A DNA stretch of 64,000 nt. Source: Liolophura sinensis (lineage: Eukaryota; Mollusca; Polyplacophora; Chitonida; Chitonidae). The number at the start of each line of letters is the position of its first letter. The stretch's first letter is position 1. Position numbers and translations under genes: made by a program. Below are positions 61,620 to 64,000 of this stretch, piece by piece. Below the pieces are notes generated by a model. It was not told the origin of the DNA, ran no database searches, and was given only the letters and a program-made list of their open reading frames with translations. Where the stretch lies: assembly GCF_032854445.1 (NCBI RefSeq), contig NC_088304.1, positions 32,668,810 through 32,732,809 on the forward strand, given 5' to 3'.

Positions 61620-63015
61620 TGAATCAAGAAAACTTACACTATGGCTACAATTTTTGGAGCACTGACCTACCAAGAACGATATTGACAGCCATGATTCCCT
61701 GGCTTTTTTCTGTTTTGTGGACTGTAAACAAATATTTCTATAAACCATCCAAGTGTGGTTACAGTTTCTCAGACAAACACAAAACCAGAGAAGCTTACTG
61801 TCTCTCTAGCAATTTTACCACATTTGTGGAGTGCCAAAGCTGTCCACACCTGTATTAGTGCTAGGAGCCTGTTACACTGGCCCATACCTATACCTCGACG
61901 GAATATTTAAACCATTCACACAGTCAGTGACTGTTGTCATGTACAGCTAATCATAGGCTTATGGCCACCCATAGGACACGGATAGCCAATCATGCGTAGA
62001 GATTTGCATATTATAAATTACCCCTGCGAGTCGGCGTTGGAACTCCTTACAAGGAATGTTTTTACTATCATAGCTCAACATATGCATATCAAAGACCATT
62101 ACCAACTTCCCACATTGATGTCTTTTGCCACCTCAACGGATTATAACATACAAAGTGGCTGCTCTGCCATCTTTAAGCATACCATAAACAGTTATATTTA
62201 TGATAGTATTATAATTTTGCCGCTTTTTTGTTGAATCAATGACAAATTCTTGCAGCACTATCTAATGAGAGAATGATATCTGTGTATGATGATGTCATTC
62301 TCTTTAATTTTCGTTTAGACAGTATTTGATTGTATCACCTGACTTAAACATCATGCGTTTTACGAACTGTTCAATCACGCTTGCAGTCGGTGTTCTCTGA
62401 ATGCCTTGTTAAACTTTGTTATGTGTGTAACTTATGCGGCTCACAACTGAGTCGTATCCCAGACTGCATCTGAGTTATAAAAGGTGAAAAAGTTATGTTT
62501 TAGCTTTTGTACACTTTTATGCTGTGTATAAATGTAGACGCAAAAACCTTCATATCCAATATCTTCATATTGTTTGATAAATGTTTAATAAAGGAACATG
62601 TTTGTATCATCATGAAGGCTGTACTGGATTTATGCAGATTACTTAGAAATCTATGTTGCTTACATCTCACGGTGCATATTACTGTGGATTATTCATTGTG
62701 GCAAGACCCACACTAGCTGTGACATACTTGATATACACTATATTATTCTGTTGTACTTTTATCAGCATACTGAGACTGACTATATGGTAAGATTGCAAGC
62801 TCTCAGTGAAATGGGACAAGAATGTTTATAAAATTTATCATGGACTTTGTATTCCTTGTTTACATATTTATTTCAGAGCTTTTTGTACAACGTGGTTAGA
62901 TTAATGTTATTGATGTGTAATAAACATGCAATTACTAACTGCTCTGGTGCTTTGAAATGTCTGGTTTTGTTTAATATGTCATAGCAATGGATATTATAAA
63001 CGAAAACACGGCGCA
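61620..63015. other. Intergenic, no gene seen
   Basis: AT-rich; the open frames here lack recognisable domains. Confidence 0.5.
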
Positions 63016-63024
63016 CTGAATATC

Positions 63025-63289
63025 GGGGCCTCCTTGGCTCAGTTGGATAGCGCGCTAGCGCAGCGTAATGACCCAGGAGCCTCTTATGTGTGAGTTCAAG
63101 CCCAGCTCATGCTGGCTTTCTCTCCGGACGTACATGGGAATGTCTCCCACCAACATGCAGATGGTCGTGGGTTTCCCCCTGGCTTTGCCCGGTTTCCTCC
63201 CATCATAATGCTGGCCGCCGTCGTATAAGTGAAATCTTGAGCACGGCGTAAAACACCAATCAAATAAATAAATAAGAAACATAAATGAT
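63025..63289 (+). repeat. SINE family 1, near full length with target duplication
   Basis: The head ggggcctccttggctcagtt, a body with ccatcataatgctggccgcc and the tail caatcaaataaataaataag are all present. The 8-bp direct repeats TGAATATC lie at 63017-63024 and 63290-63297. It is one of the best-preserved copies in the window, although a short piece of the head is missing. Confidence 0.92.
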
Positions 63290-63759
63290 TGAATATCTGA
63301 TAAACATTGGTTGATGTTAATTTAGGGGTGTTATGGCAGGACATGCTGTAGTAAGCCCCTTTATTAATTGATTGCTATTTTAACGTAAGTTTTGCCACGT
63401 TACAAACGTTGCTTGGTGGTCTTTTTCCTTCCCGAACATCCAGAAAGGAGAATCAACACTTTACCCATCTAAAGATGATAGTGAACGCAGTTAGTTTGAA
63501 TAGTGACATATATATGCCTAAAACGTTAGAGTATGTAACATTGATCTGCACATTTCAAAACAAGAGGTATTAAATATAGATACTGATTCTTTACAAGTTG
63601 AAGTCGTAAATATTTGCGTCAAATTGCATATATAATATCTGTCATCAATTATTTTCTGAGGAAAACACCACGTACAACGTTCATGTGTTATAGCACTTCG
63701 TTGGCAAATTTAGTTATTTATCTAAACAATTGTGAAGTACGACGTTAAACCGCTAGCAT

Positions 63760-64000
63760 AGATGCATACATAGCCATTTATCTCTTTGGAAGTTTACATC
63801 GTACTCAAGAATATTTCACTTATACCACCGTGGCCAGAATTATGATGAGAGGCAACCCGACAGAGCCCGGGAGAAACCTACGACAGTCCGCAGGGTGATC
63901 CCAGGTCTTCCGAGTTAAGGTTGGAGAGAAAGCCAGCATAAGCTAGACTCGAACTCACAGCTATCAACACTGGTAAGAGGACTCTTGGATAATAACGCTG
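63760..64000 (-). repeat. SINE family 1, reversed, running off the window
   Basis: Reversed tail and body words (atcgtactcaagaatatttc, gtggccagaattatgatgag, agagaaagccagcataagct) are followed by the head region, cut by the window edge. Confidence 0.85.

Overview
This is metazoan, most likely molluscan, genomic DNA. It is AT-rich, has spliced genes with GT-AG introns, and is dense in two tRNA-derived SINE families, Penelope-like, gypsy and hAT elements, and minisatellites. The species cannot be read from the sequence. The molluscan call rests on my recognition of the SINEs and the general repeat style, so it is an inference.

Only one gene looks intact: a six-exon, minus-strand cytochrome P450 (29329-36176, about 498 residues, CYP2-clan-like). 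Its heme-binding, ExxR and PERF motifs are in place, but a glycine sits where the I-helix acid is expected. A 55-bp minisatellite fills much of its first intron, and a large imperfect inverted repeat (28045-29110) lies just beyond its 3' end.

Layout. 1-740: 3' part of a Penelope-like element (minus). 985-2465: broken copy of a secreted cysteine-rich protein gene, followed by a diverged 85-bp satellite. 2.5-10.3 kb: intergenic, with SINE and minisatellite pieces. 10.36-13.33 kb: decayed Penelope-like element with its GIY-YIG endonuclease upstream of the reverse transcriptase (Naiad-type order). 16.67-20.24 kb: second copy of the cysteine-rich gene, again followed by the same satellite family, here homogenised at 93/99 bp. 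20.5-24.36 kb: decayed gypsy-type retrotransposon (minus) interrupted by a SINE tail with a target duplication. 25-26 kb: LTR-like sequence. 27.2-29.1 kb: SINE, then inverted repeat. 29.3-36.2 kb: P450. 38.8-41.85 kb: almost intact three-exon BED-finger/hAT transposase gene with one frameshift. 42.3-46.1 kb: full-length SINE, then two oppositely oriented 53-bp minisatellite arrays around a broken PHD-finger gene end. 47.08-47.25 kb: RecQ-like helicase exon remnant. 49-57 kb: almost featureless, except for a promoter-like block with three heat-shock elements and a TATA box (54478-54569). 57.66-60.89 kb: 47-bp satellite. 61-64 kb: a short 71-bp repeat and two SINEs.

Apart from the P450, the window is mainly a record of mobile-element and satellite turnover. 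The least explained structure is the duplicated module of a secreted cysteine-rich gene plus a related satellite, found twice about 17 kb apart in the same orientation. Coordinates of decayed elements are approximate. No homology search was possible.
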